In this document: positions 25,502 to 32,776 of the stretch, one piece after another
How positions within the stretch are numbered: the first letter of the stretch is position 1
How the letters are laid out: each line of letters starts with the position of its first letter
NCBI GenBank assembly: GCA_902790345.1
Contig: CADARO010000002.1
Coordinates: 1 to 47,380 of the forward strand
DNA from: an uncultured Eubacteriales bacterium
Lineage (GTDB): Bacteria; Bacillota; Clostridia; Christensenellales; Aristaeellaceae
Length of the DNA stretch: 47,380 nucleotides
Reading direction: 5' to 3'
Translations under genes and position numbers: made by a program
Notes under the pieces: model-generated
The model's database searches: none
What the model saw: only the letters and a program-made list of their open reading frames with translations
What the model was told of the DNA's origin: nothing

Positions 25502-26020
25502 ATGAAAAAGAATCAAACCGAATTTATGAAGCTCTGCTTGGCAGATGCTCTCATTAAGCTGATGCTGAGGCAAGACTTCTCATCCATCAACATTAATACA
25601 ATCTGTGAGGAAGCTGGGATCGGACGGACATCTTTTTATCGCCATTTTGATAAAAAGGCCAACAAAGAAGACCTGCTGAAATACAAGCTCCATTATGAAT
25701 GGAAAACCTATATGGATTTCCACCCGGAGGAAAATGAAAAGGATAAAGCCGGTGTGCTGTTCCAGTTTATTTACGATAACAGGAATCTGTTCTCATTGTT
25801 CTATAAGAACGGACTCATTACCACGATCATGAGCATAGTTGAGGACTTCTTGGTGGAAGGAGAAACATACGGAAAAGACTATGCCTACATTATGTCTTAC
25901 ATGATCTACGGGTATTTCGGGATCATCTACCAATGGATCAAGTATGATTTTGACGAGACACCTGAGCAGGTATCCGGTCATATGCAGAAAGCAATCACTT
26001 CGGCTATGCAAAAGAAGTAA
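25502..26020 (+). CDS. TetR/AcrR family regulator
   Basis: 172 aa. The N-terminal helix-turn-helix covers about residues 20-60 (SSININTICEEAGIGRTSFYRHF). The remaining helical domain ends in MQKAITSAMQKK. It resembles the TetR_C_7/DhaS-like groups in Firmicutes. AAAAAGGAG lies upstream, somewhat far from the start. Divergent from the membrane-anchored hydrolase gene, which it probably represses. AT-rich codon use, like its neighbours within the island. Confidence 0.9.
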   Translation: MKKNQTEFMKLCLADALIKLMLRQDFSSININTICEEAGIGRTSFYRHFDKKANKEDLLKYKLHYEWKTYMDFHPEENEKDKAGVLFQFIYDNRNLFSLFYKNGLITTIMSIVEDFLVEGETYGKDYAYIMSYMIYGYFGIIYQWIKYDFDETPEQVSGHMQKAITSAMQKK

Positions 26021-26069
26021 AAACTCATGATTGCCACGCCTTGTTATATCCTGTTATGGGTTAATCTTG

Positions 26070-26091
26070 CCCTTGCTTTTGCCCTTATGAG
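26070..26091 (+). repeat. 22-bp direct repeat, right copy
   Basis: CCCTTGCTTTTG followed by CCCTTATGAG; it differs from the copy at 24180-24201 by one base. Here it lacks the second arm that makes a hairpin at the left copy. Confidence 0.75.
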
Positions 26092-26119
26092 CGGCGCAGG
26101 CGTTATAGAAATGGTGTAA

Positions 26120-26266
26120 CATTTAATAAAGAGATTCGGCGAGCAGATTGCGGAAAATCCTTTGTTTGGGGCGGTTTCAGAGGATTTCATTAACGCCCTA
26201 TAATCAGCGGCAAACGCCTATGATTTCGGGGATTTCAAATTCCAATTTGCCGAAATCAATAAGTAA
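26120..26266 (+). pseudogene. Remnant of an unidentified gene (C-terminal fragment with in-frame stop)
   Basis: The frame reads HLIKRFGEQIAENPLFGAV, then SEDFINAL, a TAA stop, then SAANAYDFGDFKF and QFAEINK before a second stop. Composition and flow across the internal stop look like a real protein tail. I do not recognise the family. It sits at the right border of the low-GC island next to the 22-bp repeat and carries no start or ribosome site. Confidence 0.5.
26176..26204 (+). promoter_or_regulatory. Promoter of the CE1-like esterase gene
   Basis: TTCAGA (26176-26181) and TATAAT (26199-26204), 17-nt spacing. The in-frame TAA of the gene remnant lies within the -10 hexamer. Confidence 0.5.
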
Positions 26267-26280
26267 AGGAGAGTACAGCC

Positions 26281-27234
26281 ATGAGCGAAAGAAAACTGAT
26301 CGTCACAAAGCCCGGCGAAGTGATCGACTTTGAAACGGTGTTTGAGCTGAACCCGGCCATCGAGGAGGCGGAGCCTGCCCGCAGGGGCCGCATGGTCCGC
26401 GTGGACTACACCACCGATGTCTACGAATACGGCGTGACGTATCCCAAATACTGCAACGTCTACCTGCCCTACTGCTACGACCCAAACGACAAAAGCCGCA
26501 AATACAACGTGCTCTACTATCAGCACGGCAACACCTGCGACCCCGAGCTGTTCAACACCCCCGAAACGGTCAAGCGCTTTGACAACCTGTTCGACAGCGG
26601 CGAAATCGATCCCTGCATCATCGTCTGCACAACCTATTACTTCGACCCGGCCCGGGACGCGGAGATTCGCAAAAAGACAGGCGGCGCTCAGGCGGGGGAC
26701 AACGGCAGCACCGGCAACCCGCCGAACTTCTACCGCGAGGTGGTGGAGAGCATCATCCCCGCCGTGGAAAAGCGCTTCAACACCTACCTGACCGACGCCG
26801 GCAGGGAGGGCATCAAGGCCACTCGGGACCACCGCGCCTTCTCCGGCTACTCCCGCGGCGCGGCCTGCACCTGGTACATGATCCACAACGCCTTCGAGTT
26901 CTTCCGCTGGTACGCGCCCATGAGCTGCATGACCACGGCCGGCCGGGGCCTTCACGACGAGCTGGCCGACGAAGTGGTGACCGACTACGTGACCTATCAG
27001 ATCAGGCGGAAGCCGGAGCTGCCGTTCTTCATCTACGCCACCAACGGCGATCCTGAAAAGGACATCAAGCGGATGAACGAGCAGATGAAGTTCCTCACCA
27101 AAGCGCCCGGCTTCTCCTACGGCCCCGATCCCCATAAAAACAACATCTTCTACGGCGTTTCCGGGTTCCATCACACCGACCTGCTGGTGCCTTACTATTA
27201 CTGGAACTCTTTGAAGGTGCTGTTCAGGCTGTAG
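26281..27234 (+). CDS. Esterase, CE1-like alpha/beta hydrolase
   Basis: 317 aa, no signal peptide. It belongs to the same family as the protein at 6222-7070: YNVLYYQHGNTCDPELF near the oxyanion region, IIVCTTYYFDPARD, the nucleophile elbow GYSRGAACTWYM, FFRWYAPMSC, and a late FHHTDLL with the likely His. Feruloyl or acetyl esterase activity on plant polysaccharide fragments is the best guess. The start follows AAGGAGAG. GC content is high again here, so the low-GC segment ends just upstream. Confidence 0.85.
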   Translation: MSERKLIVTKPGEVIDFETVFELNPAIEEAEPARRGRMVRVDYTTDVYEYGVTYPKYCNVYLPYCYDPNDKSRKYNVLYYQHGNTCDPELFNTPETVKRFDNLFDSGEIDPCIIVCTTYYFDPARDAEIRKKTGGAQAGDNGSTGNPPNFYREVVESIIPAVEKRFNTYLTDAGREGIKATRDHRAFSGYSRGAACTWYMIHNAFEFFRWYAPMSCMTTAGRGLHDELADEVVTDYVTYQIRRKPELPFFIYATNGDPEKDIKRMNEQMKFLTKAPGFSYGPDPHKNNIFYGVSGFHHTDLLVPYYYWNSLKVLFRL

Positions 27235-27274
27235 CGGGCTGTAATAATTATGTCAAAGGAGAATCAATGATCGC

Positions 27275-27442
27275 ATGGAAACGAAGTATTACGTCGTCAC
27301 CCGCATCGACGGGGACTATGCCTGGCTGAACCGAACCGACGCGGAGGAAGAGGCGCTGTTCATCGCCCGTGCCCTGCTGCCGGAGGAGATCGACGAGGGG
27401 ACGAGGCTGAAGTATGAGATGCTTCAGTACGAGATCATATGA
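27275..27442 (+). CDS. Small 55-aa protein, unrecognised
   Basis: The frame METKYYVVTRIDGDYAWL...EEEALFIARALLPEEIDEG and ending LKYEMLQYEII is coding-like: strong third-position GC, a beta-rich start and an acidic middle. AAAGGAG lies 13 nt upstream of the ATG, longer than ideal. It lies 40 nt after the esterase gene and 55 nt before the next hydrolase start, so it is probably co-transcribed. I recall similar short proteins in Clostridia but know no function. Confidence 0.7.
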   Translation: METKYYVVTRIDGDYAWLNRTDAEEEALFIARALLPEEIDEGTRLKYEMLQYEII

Positions 27443-27497
27443 AGACCTGCATGGACGCGGGCGCCTGCCCGGTGACGCGCGCCGCCAATCATGTGCT

Positions 27498-28322
27498 ATG
27501 AGAATCAAACTGACGCCGGATAAAGGGCTGCGGGTGGAGAAGGCTCGCCTGAATGGCGTGCCGACGCTGATTTTGCGCCCGGCGAATCGGGAGCCGGCGC
27601 AGATCGGGCTGATGTGGATCCATGGCGGCGGGTTCATCACCGGCATGAAGGAAATGGTCTACATGAGCCGCGCGGTGAATCTGGTGAAGCAATATGGCGT
27701 GACGGTCTTCTCGCCGGGGTATCGGCTGGCCTGGCGAAAGCCCTTTCCCGCGGCGGTGGAGGACTGCTTCGCGGTGCTGAAATACCTGGATGAACACAGG
27801 GCGCAGCTGGGCGTGGAGCGGATCATGGTGGGCGGCGAGAGCGCGGGCGGCGGGCTGTGCGCCGCTGTGTGCATGATGGCGCGGGACCGGGACATTCATG
27901 TCTCGTTCCAGTTTCCCCTCTACCCGATGCTCAGCAACCTGGACACGGAGAGCTCCCGGGACAACCACGGGCGGATATGGAACACGCGCCGCAATCATCT
28001 GGGCTGGCGGCTGTATCTGCGGGGCGACGCGAAGAACGGGAATGTCTCGCCGTATGCTTCGCCCGCCCGGCAGACAAACTACAGCGGCCTTCCGCCCTGC
28101 TACACCTTTGTGGGCGACGGGGAACCGTTTTACGCGGAGACGCTCAAATATGTGGAAGACCTGCGCAGGGCCGGCGTGCCCGCTGAGGTGGATGTCTATC
28201 CCACAAATGTGCACGCCTTTGATATGCTCTGCCCGGAGAACGATGTGAGCCGGGAGGCCATCAGCGCCTTTGAGCGGCGCTTCGCCGACGCGGTAAGGAG
28301 ATGCGAGGCCTCTGCCGACTGA
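27498..28322 (+). CDS. Alpha/beta hydrolase, hormone-sensitive-lipase-like
   Basis: 274 aa. HSL-family marks are clear: WIHGGGFITG (HGGG oxyanion motif, about residue 46), GGESAGGGLCAA (nucleophile in the G-x-S-A-G-G motif, about residue 116), DGEPFYAETLKYVEDL near the acid, and a late NVHAFD with the catalytic His. It hydrolyses short-chain esters. No ribosome site precedes the ATG at 27498; an in-frame ATG at 27414 inside the small upstream gene is an alternative, so the start is uncertain. Followed by a broken gene. Confidence 0.88.
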   Translation: MRIKLTPDKGLRVEKARLNGVPTLILRPANREPAQIGLMWIHGGGFITGMKEMVYMSRAVNLVKQYGVTVFSPGYRLAWRKPFPAAVEDCFAVLKYLDEHRAQLGVERIMVGGESAGGGLCAAVCMMARDRDIHVSFQFPLYPMLSNLDTESSRDNHGRIWNTRRNHLGWRLYLRGDAKNGNVSPYASPARQTNYSGLPPCYTFVGDGEPFYAETLKYVEDLRRAGVPAEVDVYPTNVHAFDMLCPENDVSREAISAFERRFADAVRRCEASAD

Positions 28323-28347
28323 TCGAAAGGCCGGAATTATCAAGGGG

Positions 28348-29063
28348 ATGACCGCGTCTCCTGCGGAGCGGATCATTTTCGTCTCTCACGGGAGGACCAT
28401 CAGCTTTCCCCAGGCCATGCTGGCCGGTCATTTTGTGGAGGATCGGGGCCGTTTCCGATGCAACGTAAGCTACAATTTGGAATCTGCAAAGCGCTGAAGG
28501 AGGGCTGTCCCGGCTACGCGACGGCCTGGGCTCAGAAGGGGAAGCGGTTTGATTGCCTGCTGACCGGCCGGGTTTTCAACCTGGGCACCAAGGCGAGGTA
28601 CAATTATCGGCCGACCTATCAATGAAATCTTCGCGCGGCTGGAGCAGGCTCCGCCCTATGGGATGGCAACGGAGACGGCGTTTACCAGGGCCTATCGAAA
28701 GAGGATCGCGGACCAGCGGATAGCCTATAACGCGGACAGAGTAGATGGTTTTTTGTTCTACTTCGCGAGAATGCTCAGAAAAAGCACGGAGAACCGCTGA
28801 GCCGTTTTCGCGAGATCGTTCATCCTGTCTTTGGGGCGGGAAGAATCGTCTCGGTGGACGAAGACAAGAATTGCTTCGTCCAGTTTGACAATCGCACGGA
28901 GCTGATGTCCCTGAATGATATCGTCGAGAGCTGCCGCTTTCCCGAGGAGGAGAACGGCGAGCATACAGTCGAGTGGTGTCTTGAGGCGTGCCAGCTGCGC
29001 GTGATCCGGGAAGCGCAGGGGATCGTGCGCGCGCTGAGGGAAAAAAGGGATGCCGTGGCCTGA
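28348..29063 (+). pseudogene. Frameshifted gene of unknown family
   Basis: Four overlapping coding-like pieces run in one direction but in different frames: 28348-28497 (RIIFVSHGRTISF ... NLESAKR), 28458-28625 (GCPGYATAWAQKGKRFDCLL ... YRPTYQ), about 28621-28800 (NEIFARLEQAPPYGMATETA ... NADRVDGF), and 28740-29063 (PLSRFREIVHPVFGAGRIV ... ALREKRDAVA). Joined, they give one protein of about 235 aa. The last junction sits at a run of six T (28749-28754); one more T would restore the frame. The FGAGRIVSVDEDKNCFVQFD part resembles a small DUF3553/Tudor-like beta barrel. Function unknown. A GTG within the last piece could still allow a 69-aa product from 28854. Confidence 0.6.
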
Positions 29064-29106
29064 GCGGCGGCCCTCAGCGCTGATCTCCCCGTCCCGAGAT
29101 TTATGG

Positions 29107-29135
29107 TTGCAATTTCGCGAAAGAGACTATATAAT
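29107..29135 (+). promoter_or_regulatory. Promoter of the small protein / sigma factor operon
   Basis: TTGCAA (29107-29112) and TATAAT (29130-29135), 17-nt spacing. A leader of about 90 nt separates it from the first start codon. Confidence 0.75.
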
Positions 29136-29234
29136 AATGTCATAAAGAAGCGGAGGCCGCGTTTCCAAACTGCCACCGTCGTCTCCTGATGCGTATCAAG
29201 ATGGGAATCAAATATGCAGACAGAGAGGTATCCC

Positions 29235-29432
29235 ATGGAAAAGAAATTGACAAAGCTGTTCGATTATCAGAAGTTCGCGGGCAACAAGGCGCTGCAGGGC
29301 ATCATTGACTCGGTTCACGCCCGGTCAGGCAGGCGGGAGCTCAGCCTGGACGAGGAGGAGCTGGTGAACGCCGCCGGCGCGCCGTATGCCGGACAGACAC
29401 CCCCGGAGGATCAGAAAAAGGATTTGAACTGA
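29235..29432 (+). CDS. Small leader-like protein encoded before an ECF sigma factor
   Basis: 65 aa, starting after AGAGAGG. Residues 1-40 form a charged helix (KLTKLFDYQKFAGNKALQ). The segment RRELSLDEEELVNAAGAPYA resembles the ELSDEEL-x-x-V-x-G(G/A) tail of RiPP leader peptides, and a short hydrophilic end follows (GQTPPEDQKKDLN). It has no Cys and little Ser/Thr core, so a modified peptide is doubtful. It lies 39 nt upstream of the sigma gene. It could act as a regulator or partner of the sigma factor. Function unknown. Confidence 0.75.
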   Translation: MEKKLTKLFDYQKFAGNKALQGIIDSVHARSGRRELSLDEEELVNAAGAPYAGQTPPEDQKKDLN

Positions 29433-29471
29433 ACCCGCTTGGCCGCGCTGCGGTCGGAAAAAGAGGCGATC

Positions 29472-29954
29472 ATGAACAGTCCGAATATAGCCGACATCTA
29501 CACGGAATACCACACCAAGGTCCTGAGCTACATCACGGCCAGGGTGAACTCGCGCTCGGACGCGGAGGATCTGTGCTCGGATGTGTTTGAAAAGGTGCAG
29601 CTGAAGCTGAGCACCTATGACAGCACAAAGGCGGCCCTGGGCACCTGGATCTATTCCATCACCCGGAACTGCGTGATCGACTTCTACCGCCGCAGCCGCC
29701 CCTCCGAGGAGCTGGACGAGCAGCTGCCCTCCGACGACGAGGTGGACGACGGCATCCTTCGGGACGAGACGCTGACCGAGCTGGCCGCCGCGCTGTCCAC
29801 GCTGCCGGACGAGCTGAAGACCATCATCGTGTACCGCTACTACGACGGCCGGCCCCTCACCGAGATCGCCAAAATGATGGGCCTGAGCTACGGCGCCACC
29901 AAGCTCCGGCACAACAGCGCCCTGGAACTGCTCCGCCGGGCGATGAGCGCCTGA
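29472..29954 (+). CDS. RNA polymerase sigma factor, ECF type
   Basis: 160 aa. Region 2 covers about residues 8-75 (YTEYHTKVLSYITARVNSRSD, DLCSDVFEKVQ, ALGTWIYSITRNCVIDFYRR). Region 4 covers about 105-158 (LAAALSTLPDELKTIIVYRY, LTEIAKMMGLSYGATKLRH). It would direct RNA polymerase to a specific promoter set. The start follows AGAGGCG. No anti-sigma membrane protein is adjacent; the small protein upstream is the only partner candidate. It ends at a strong bidirectional terminator. Confidence 0.92.
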   Translation: MNSPNIADIYTEYHTKVLSYITARVNSRSDAEDLCSDVFEKVQLKLSTYDSTKAALGTWIYSITRNCVIDFYRRSRPSEELDEQLPSDDEVDDGILRDETLTELAAALSTLPDELKTIIVYRYYDGRPLTEIAKMMGLSYGATKLRHNSALELLRRAMSA

Positions 29955-29969
29955 AAAACAGAACAAATA

Positions 29970-30016
29970 AAACAGCCCATGTCCCGCGCGAAACGGGGCA
30001 TGGGCTGTTTTGCTTT
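29970..30016. terminator. Bidirectional terminator between sigma factor and glycosyltransferase genes
   Basis: ACAGCCCATG(T)CCC pairs with GGG(G)CATGGGCTGT, followed on the + strand by TTTTGCTTT and on the minus strand by TTTTATTTG. It serves the convergent genes ending at 29954 and 30028. Confidence 0.85.
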
Positions 30017-30027
30017 GTGGAATATCG

Positions 30028-31053
30028 TCAGCTTCCGAACACCCTCGAGCGCTGAACGCGATAGCTGAGCAGGTACAGCAGGCCGTCCACCAGGATCTTG
30101 GCCAGGATGGCGGGCACGTGGAGCTTCTCCAGGATGAAATGGCCCACGCAGCTCAGCGCCAGGATGATCACCGCCAGCACCGCGTAGCGGACGAAGGACT
30201 GGCCGCTCACTTGTTTGCCGAACACCATGCGGCTGTTCATCACGTAGTTGGCTGTGGCGCTGATGACGCGGGCGCCGATCTGCGCGGCGATGCGGCTCCA
30301 GCCCAGGGCGTAATGGGCCAGGGAGAAGAGCAGCACGTCCAGCAGCGCCGAGATCAGCGAGGAGAGCATGAATTTGCCCGCCTGGCGGAACATGAGCCTG
30401 TAGATCTTCAGGCCGTCCTTGAAGGCGTTGAAGTGGGAGGAGGCGTTGTTGTCGATGTAGATCGTCTCGATCTCCACCTCCTTCACCGGGATCTTCTGTT
30501 CGCTGGCGCAGATGAGCATGTTGATCTCGTACTCGTAGCGGTCGCCCTCCAGGGTGGAGAAGCGATTCAGCGCCGCGGCGGGCAGGCCCCGCAGGCCGGT
30601 CTGGGTATCGCCCAGCCAGAGGCCGGTGAGCAGGCCGAACACGCCGCAGGTGATGGTGTTGCCCGCCTTGGAGCGGGGCGGCATGGCCTTCTTGTCCCGG
30701 GAGCCCAGGATGAGGGCGTCCGGCTGGGCCAGCAGCGCGTCCGCGATCTTTGCCACGTCGGCGGGGGTGTGCTGTCCGTCGGCGTCGGCGGTGACGGCGC
30801 TGACGCCTGGGGTCTTTTTGATTTCCATCAGGCCGGTCTTGAGGGCCGCGCCCTTGCCCCGGTTCACCGGGTGGGTGAGCACCGTGGCCTTGCCCGCGAG
30901 GTCGGCGAAGATGGGGGCGAAGGCCTCGCCGCCGCCGTCGTCCACCACCACGATGCGCTTAAAATTCGCGGCCAGCAGGTCGTCCACCAGCTGGTTCAGC
31001 CGGCGATCCGGCTTGTAGGCCGGAATGAGCACGGCGATGTTGTCGTATTTCAT
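30028..31053 (-). CDS. Glycosyltransferase family 2 fused to GtrA domain
   Basis: 341 aa. The GT2 domain (about 1-215) has VLIPAYKPDRRLNQLVDDL, the VVVDDGGG strand, NRGKGAALKTG and the TADADGQHTP metal-binding region (DAD-type DxD). A GtrA-like domain with about four membrane helices follows (FMLSSLISALLDVLLFSL, ISATANYVMNSRMVFG, YAVLAVIILALSCVGHF). Such fusions transfer sugar to a polyprenyl-phosphate and move it across the membrane. The start overlaps the upstream membrane-protein stop by 4 nt and follows AAAGGAG. Probably part of a cell-envelope glycan operon. Confidence 0.92.
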   Translation of the reverse strand: MKYDNIAVLIPAYKPDRRLNQLVDDLLAANFKRIVVVDDGGGEAFAPIFADLAGKATVLTHPVNRGKGAALKTGLMEIKKTPGVSAVTADADGQHTPADVAKIADALLAQPDALILGSRDKKAMPPRSKAGNTITCGVFGLLTGLWLGDTQTGLRGLPAAALNRFSTLEGDRYEYEINMLICASEQKIPVKEVEIETIYIDNNASSHFNAFKDGLKIYRLMFRQAGKFMLSSLISALLDVLLFSLAHYALGWSRIAAQIGARVISATANYVMNSRMVFGKQVSGQSFVRYAVLAVIILALSCVGHFILEKLHVPAILAKILVDGLLYLLSYRVQRSRVFGS

Positions 31054-31442
31054 AATGATCTCCTTTGTGTCGGCCGCGCGGTTTGGGTCGCGCGGGTCGG
31101 CTGTGCCGGTCGGGCGGACTGAGAGGTTGTGGGCCGGGCAGGCTGCTTTTGCTGCGTCTCCCGCAGGCGGCGCCTGTATTCGGCGCGCTCGGCCCGCCGC
31201 TGCAGCGCGATCAGCTGAACGGCGAAATAGATGGCCAGCAGCGCCAGCACGAACGTGATGCGCTTGTGGAATTCATTGGTCATGAAGCCCATGGGCTTGT
31301 TCACCCGATCGATGACGAAGAACACGATCAGCATGCCCGAAATGACGATGGCCACGTGGGGCAGCAGTTTCTTGACCAGCCGGATCCAGTCGGCGGGTGT
31401 GGCGCGCCGGATCCATTTGATGGCGTTTTTGATGAGTGTCAT
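31050..31442 (-). CDS. Small membrane protein in envelope glycan operon
   Basis: 130 aa. Two membrane helices are visible (about 27-47, LPHVAIVISGMLIVFFVI, and 62-82, ITFVLALLAIYFAVQLIAL). The C-terminus is long, basic and Ala/Pro/Thr/Arg-rich (TQQKQPARPTTS, then ATQTARPTQRRSL), hence disordered. GGGAGG lies inside the end of the preceding gene. The stop overlaps the start of the GT2-GtrA gene, so they are translationally coupled. The family is not recognised. Confidence 0.8.
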   Translation of the reverse strand: MTLIKNAIKWIRRATPADWIRLVKKLLPHVAIVISGMLIVFFVIDRVNKPMGFMTNEFHKRITFVLALLAIYFAVQLIALQRRAERAEYRRRLRETQQKQPARPTTSQSARPAQPTRATQTARPTQRRSL

Positions 31443-31455
31443 GGGTGTGCCTCCC

Positions 31456-32520
31456 TCAGCCGTCCGCTTCGACGACGCAGATGAGGTCGCTGGTGGCGCG
31501 GCCGTTCTTGTAGGGATCGTTGGTCAGGGCGCCGAGGAAGGTCATCTGGGAGGTCTGGCCGCCGTCCAGGTTGTAGGCCACGGTGCAGCCCAGGTCCCTG
31601 CAGAGATTGGCGCACTCGGTGAAGGTCATGCCGGCGGAGTAGCTGTTGCGGCGGCCGTCGATGACGACGAACACGTAGTGCCCCGGCTCGATCATGCCGA
31701 TGAGGGTGCGGGGCTCGTGGTTGCGGGGGTTGACGCCCTCGTAGCCCTCGGCGTACACCTGGCCGTTTTCATCCAGCAGGCTGGGGCCGAAGCTGAAGGA
31801 CTGCCACGCGCCCTCGGCCATGGCCCGGTCGATGTCCAGGTCGCTCTCCCCCTGATACACCTTCATGCTGCCGTCCCGGAAGATGATGAGCACCGGCTCG
31901 TCCACCTCGAAGTCGCGGCGGTACAGCTCGCCGTTTCGGATGACGATGCCCGCGTTGCCCGCGCCGTAGTAGTCGGAATTGATGGCCGCGATGGCGTTCA
32001 CCCGCTGGGACATGGCCACCATGTCCTCCCGGATGCCCTTGCCGAAGGTGTCCTTGGCGAACACCGTGCGCAGACACTCGATGTCGCGCACGTAGATGTC
32101 CTCCACGAAGTACACCTCGTTGCGGTTGTTGACGGTGGTCTCATGGCGGGTGAGGGTGACGTTCAGGTTGGCGCTCTGATAGCTGGTGTCGGTCTGGATG
32201 ACCTGGCCCGCGGTGAATTTATCCACGAATTTCCGGCTGAAGTCGCCCGTCGCCTCCTGAATCGGCTCGTCCGTGGGAGCGGGGGCCGATCCATCCGGCG
32301 GGACGGGGGTGCCTTCCGGCTCCACGGGCGCCGCTGTGGGCGCGGCGGCGCGGGAGGGGGCGGTGTAGGCCGCCTTCTGGCCGGGCTTGGGGATGACGTG
32401 GTCGAACAGGGCGAAGACGATCAGGCAGAGGCCGATCAGCAGGATGTCGATGGCCGCGATGAGCGCGGGAGGCAGCTGCTTCGGCGGCCTGGGACGGGGC
32501 GGCGTGCGTTTGTTCTGCAT
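31456..32520 (-). CDS. Membrane-anchored phosphodiester glycosidase (NAGPA) domain protein
   Basis: 354 aa. A cytoplasmic Pro/Arg-rich start (NKRTPPRPRPPKQLPP), a membrane helix (about 21-40, ALIAAIDILLIGLCLIVFAL), then an Ala/Pro/Glu-rich linker to about residue 95. The extracellular part fits the NAGPA/phosphodiester glycosidase family: VNAIAAINSDYYGA, GIVIRNGELYRRD, SFSFGPSLLDENG, NPRNHEPRTLIGM, CTVAYNLDGGQTSQM. Family members cleave sugar phosphodiesters in exopolysaccharide or wall turnover. The start at 32520 follows AAAGAGGTC. First gene of a three-gene leftward operon. Confidence 0.9.
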   Translation of the reverse strand: MQNKRTPPRPRPPKQLPPALIAAIDILLIGLCLIVFALFDHVIPKPGQKAAYTAPSRAAAPTAAPVEPEGTPVPPDGSAPAPTDEPIQEATGDFSRKFVDKFTAGQVIQTDTSYQSANLNVTLTRHETTVNNRNEVYFVEDIYVRDIECLRTVFAKDTFGKGIREDMVAMSQRVNAIAAINSDYYGAGNAGIVIRNGELYRRDFEVDEPVLIIFRDGSMKVYQGESDLDIDRAMAEGAWQSFSFGPSLLDENGQVYAEGYEGVNPRNHEPRTLIGMIEPGHYVFVVIDGRRNSYSAGMTFTECANLCRDLGCTVAYNLDGGQTSQMTFLGALTNDPYKNGRATSDLICVVEADG

Positions 32521-32594
32521 GGCACAGAAGACCTCTTTGAGCGTATTGACCGGGGCGGGAAACGACCCGAAGGACGCTGTCAAACAGCCCCTCT

Positions 32595-32623
32595 ATTTTA
32601 TCATACGCCCTGTTCCTTCGCAA
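32595..32623 (-). promoter_or_regulatory. Promoter of the envelope glycan operon
   Basis: On the minus strand TTGCGA (32618-32623) and TAAAAT (32595-32600) with 17-nt spacing. Confidence 0.6.
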
Positions 32624-32776
32624 GCGAAAACGGCGAACTTTACAGGCGAAGGTTTTTCCTCTCAAAATCATGATGATCGGGGAACAATGAATGAGGGCGG
32701 CGCGTCAAAAAAGCAATCCGATAAAAAGAGGAAAATGTTGGCTGCGGCCCGGTCTGTGCTGAAAGGGGAATGGAAA

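Noticed and set aside
29235-29432. RiPP (lanthipeptide or similar) precursor with biosynthetic cluster
   Set aside because: The leader-like motif is present, but there is no Cys/Ser/Thr-rich core and no modification enzyme or exporter nearby.
31231-32673. + strand frame of 480 codons opposite the phosphodiester glycosidase gene
   Set aside because: No domain and no ribosome site; the minus-strand gene is supported by family motifs and promoter.
32387-32776. Upstream extension of the VanW-type gene
   Set aside because: The signal peptide and ribosome site place the start at 32777; the extension is antisense to another gene.
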